7,777 nucleotides of DNA from Massilia sp. GTDB lineage: Bacteria; Pseudomonadota; Gammaproteobacteria; Burkholderiales; Burkholderiaceae_D. The stretch spans positions 1 through 7,777 of the forward strand of contig JAQGNM010000477.1 of assembly GCA_028291845.1 (NCBI GenBank). The letters run 5' to 3'. The position numbers and the translations under genes are program-made. The notes below the pieces were generated by a model. That model did no database searches. It was not told where the DNA came from and worked only from the letters and a program-made list of their open reading frames with translations. This document shows positions 6,244 through 7,777 of this stretch, one piece after another. Numbering within the stretch: the stretch's first letter is position 1; every line of letters begins with the position of its first letter.

Positions 6244-6254
6244 CGCATGAGTTA

Positions 6255-6281
6255 GCCGTTTGGCGCATGCGCCAACGCGGC
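6255..6281. promoter_or_regulatory. 16-bp perfect palindrome with extended symmetry
   Basis: TTGGCGCATGCGCCAA (6260-6275) is a perfect palindrome. After a short mismatch, GCCG (6255-6258) pairs with CGGC (6278-6281). It lies 85-106 bp upstream of the catalase start. It could be an operator or a hairpin in a longer leader; no T run follows on either strand, so it is not a terminator. Confidence 0.4.
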
Positions 6282-6462
6282 GTTGAACCATCATGTGCGC
6301 TTCATGGCGAGCGCGCTATCGGTAAAATATGCCAAAGCAACGTCGGACCTGTCTGAGTCGTCTGTAGGATTGCGGCTGACAACGGCAGAACGAAATCGGC
6401 GCTGTTTCAGCACTTCGAGTAACTTCAGCGGCAACCCACAGCTAACGGTGAAAGCGCCCATG

Positions 6463-6484
6463 AAAAAAGCGGCCCGCAGGCCGC
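6463..6484 (-). terminator. Rho-independent terminator of the S9 peptidase gene
   Basis: Read on the minus strand: GCGGCC-TGCG-GGCCGC, a perfect 6-bp GC stem with a 4-base loop, followed directly by six T. It begins 21 bases after the peptidase stop codon (6506-6508), so it should separate that transcript from the catalase cluster. Confidence 0.88.
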
Positions 6485-6505
6485 CTCGTGCATAGATACG
6501 CCGAC

Positions 6506-7777
6506 TTATTTCGCCGCCGGTTTCAGGTACTGGTCCAGCCAGCCCAGCACGGTCTGGTGCCACAGCACCGAGTTGGCCGGCTTGAGCACCCAGTGATTCT
6601 CGTCCGGGAACACCAGCAATTGACTGGGAATGCCCTGGCGCTGCAGGGCGGTGAAGGTGCCCAGGCCCTGGCTGACGGGAATGCGGAAATCCTTCTCGCC
6701 ATGAATCACCAGCATAGGCGTTTTCCACTTGGTGACGTAGTTCACCGGATTGAATTTTTCGTGCTTTTGCGGCGCCGTAAAGTAGCTGCCGCCGTTTTCC
6801 CACTCGTTGAACCACAGTTCCTCGGTCGAGTAATACATGGCGCGGTTGTCGAATACGCCGTCATGGTTGACGATGCATTTGAAACCGTTCGACCAGTTCC
6901 CCTCGATCCAGTTCATCATGTAGCCGCCATACGACGCGCCGAGCGCGCAGGCGTTGTTGGTATCGAGCCATGGATACTTGGCGCCGGCCGCGGCCAGGCC
7001 CTTTTTCAGGTCTTCCAGCGGCGCGCCGCCCCAGTCGCCGCTGATGGCGTCGGTGAACTTCTGGCCGTAGCCGGTCGACCCGTGAAAATCGATGAACACG
7101 GCGGCGTAGCCGGCGCCGGCGTAGGTCTGCGGATTCCAGCGGTAGCTCCAGCTGTTGCCGAAACTGCCCTGCGGGCCGCCGTGCACCAGGAAAGCCACCG
7201 GATATTTGACACCAGCTTGCGCGTTCCACGGCTTCATCACGTGGCCGTACACGGTTTCCCCTTTTGCCCCCTTGAACGAGAACTGCTCGAATTCGCCAAA
7301 GCGCACGTCGGCCAGGGCCTTTGCGTTCAAGTTGGTCAATGGCGCCCAGGCATCACCCAGACGCCGGTACAGCTGGGCGCCGCCGGTCAGCGACGCCTGG
7401 CTGATGACGATGTTGGCGCCGGCGGCGTCGAAACCGCCGACATAACCCTTGTCGGTCAGCGCCGTCACCTTGCCGCTGGCCGCATCGATCGAGAACAGGC
7501 GGTGCTGGCCGACGTCGTCGGCGTTGGCCAGCAGCGTCTTGCCGTCAGGCGCCCAGCGGAAGTCCGAGACCGAGCGGTCCCACTTGTCCGCCAGCGTGCG
7601 CTTCTTGCCGGTGGCGACGTCGAGCAGCACGAAATGGAAGCGGTCCGCCTCGAAGCCGGGACGCGTCATCGCCAGGTAGGCGATCGTGCGTCCGTCTGGC
7701 GAGTAGGTCGGTTTCGAATCCCATGCCGGGTTCTCGGAGCTCAGGTTGCGCGGTGCGGCGACGCCTGCTGCCGGCAC
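6506..7777 (-). CDS. S9-family (prolyl oligopeptidase) dipeptidyl/acylaminoacyl peptidase, C-terminal part
   Basis: Serine peptidase of the S9 family that releases short N-terminal peptides or acyl-amino acids. 423 residues are visible, numbered from the first codon in the window. Two beta-propeller PD40-type repeats are seen (KPTYSPDGRTIAY from 22, DFRWAPDGKTLLA from 72). An alpha/beta-hydrolase domain follows from about 165: oxyanion segment VHGGPQGSFG (198-207), nucleophile S282 in GASYGGYM, D363 in HGEKDFRIP, and H395 in DENHWV. The triad is complete. The protein ends in AAK-TAA at 6506. Relatives are about 650-700 residues, so roughly 250 N-terminal residues, including any signal peptide, lie past the right edge. 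The GTG at the edge is not a real start because the propeller is already under way. A terminator follows 21 bases after the stop. The exact specificity (dipeptidyl versus acylaminoacyl) cannot be read from the sequence. Confidence 0.93.
   Translation of the reverse strand: MPAAGVAAPRNLSSENPAWDSKPTYSPDGRTIAYLAMTRPGFEADRFHFVLLDVATGKKRTLADKWDRSVSDFRWAPDGKTLLANADDVGQHRLFSIDAASGKVTALTDKGYVGGFDAAGANIVISQASLTGGAQLYRRLGDAWAPLTNLNAKALADVRFGEFEQFSFKGAKGETVYGHVMKPWNAQAGVKYPVAFLVHGGPQGSFGNSWSYRWNPQTYAGAGYAAVFIDFHGSTGYGQKFTDAISGDWGGAPLEDLKKGLAAAGAKYPWLDTNNACALGASYGGYMMNWIEGNWSNGFKCIVNHDGVFDNRAMYYSTEELWFNEWENGGSYFTAPQKHEKFNPVNYVTKWKTPMLVIHGEKDFRIPVSQGLGTFTALQRQGIPSQLLVFPDENHWVLKPANSVLWHQTVLGWLDQYLKPAAK

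Larger units (their letters stand above)
6176..6462 (-). promoter_or_regulatory. Upstream region of the manganese catalase with several dyads
   Basis: 287 bp without a supportable gene, between the catalase start and the terminator of the peptidase gene. It should hold the catalase promoter, but no hexamer pair stands out: a TATGAA lies about 27 bp upstream of the ATG, with only a poor -35 match. The 110 bp nearest the gene contain three inverted repeats, listed separately. Beyond about 6285 I see nothing specific. Confidence 0.5.

Noticed and set aside
4775..6250. 491-codon plus-strand open frame opposite the catalase and ZIP genes
   Set aside because: Its composition is Arg/Ala/Pro/His-rich as expected from the antisense of GC-rich genes, there is no recognisable domain, and it lies wholly opposite two firmly identified proteins.
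6176..6268. Upstream extension of the catalase to 374 residues
   Set aside because: The conserved N-terminus starts at the ATG at 6175 with a strong AAGGAG; the extension would cover the promoter dyads.
6260..6275. Catalase-side palindrome as a terminator
   Set aside because: No T run follows on either strand, and the peptidase already has a clear terminator at 6463-6484.
6291..6461. 56-codon minus-strand frame between peptidase and catalase
   Set aside because: No ribosome binding site, its start lies against the terminator T run, and it resembles nothing I recognise.

Overview
The window is GC-rich chromosomal DNA with dense coding and short intergenic gaps. The protein families and codon style point to a betaproteobacterium, most likely Oxalobacteraceae (Janthinobacterium, Duganella or Massilia type). 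That placement comes from overall resemblance, not from a marker gene. There is no rRNA, tRNA, CRISPR array or insertion sequence.

Left block (1-3133): a carboxylate-uptake module. A citrate/tricarballylate-type MHS-family MFS symporter runs off the left edge on the minus strand. A ModA-like periplasmic binding protein precedes it in what looks like one transcription unit. A LysR-type regulator is transcribed divergently from a 122-bp AT-rich gap that contains a good T-N11-A dyad. As given, the regulator is split by one extra C in a CCCC run (2791-2794); skipping it restores a normal 300-residue protein. This is either a real pseudogene or a sequencing error.

Middle block (3134-6175): the regulator converges on a minus-strand cluster. 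Two hairpins in the gap look like terminators; one of them has T runs on both strands. In order of transcription the cluster is manganese catalase, then a GufA/BbZIP-type ZIP metal transporter (17 bp later), then an SdhB-type iron-sulfur subunit (67 bp later) with no SdhA, SdhC or SdhD nearby. No terminator is visible between them. A simple reading is that the ZIP protein supplies metal, perhaps Mn(II), for the catalase. The role of the orphan SdhB is open.

Right block (6176-7777): a 330-bp gap holds three dyads upstream of the catalase and a clear rho-independent terminator for the gene to its right. That gene is the C-terminal 423 residues of an S9 prolyl-oligopeptidase-family peptidase with an intact catalytic triad. 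Its N-terminus lies beyond the right edge.

Nothing here is a clear-cut new defence or mobile system. The points most worth checking are the broken regulator, the catalase-ZIP-SdhB cluster, and the pairing of a lone binding protein with an MFS symporter.
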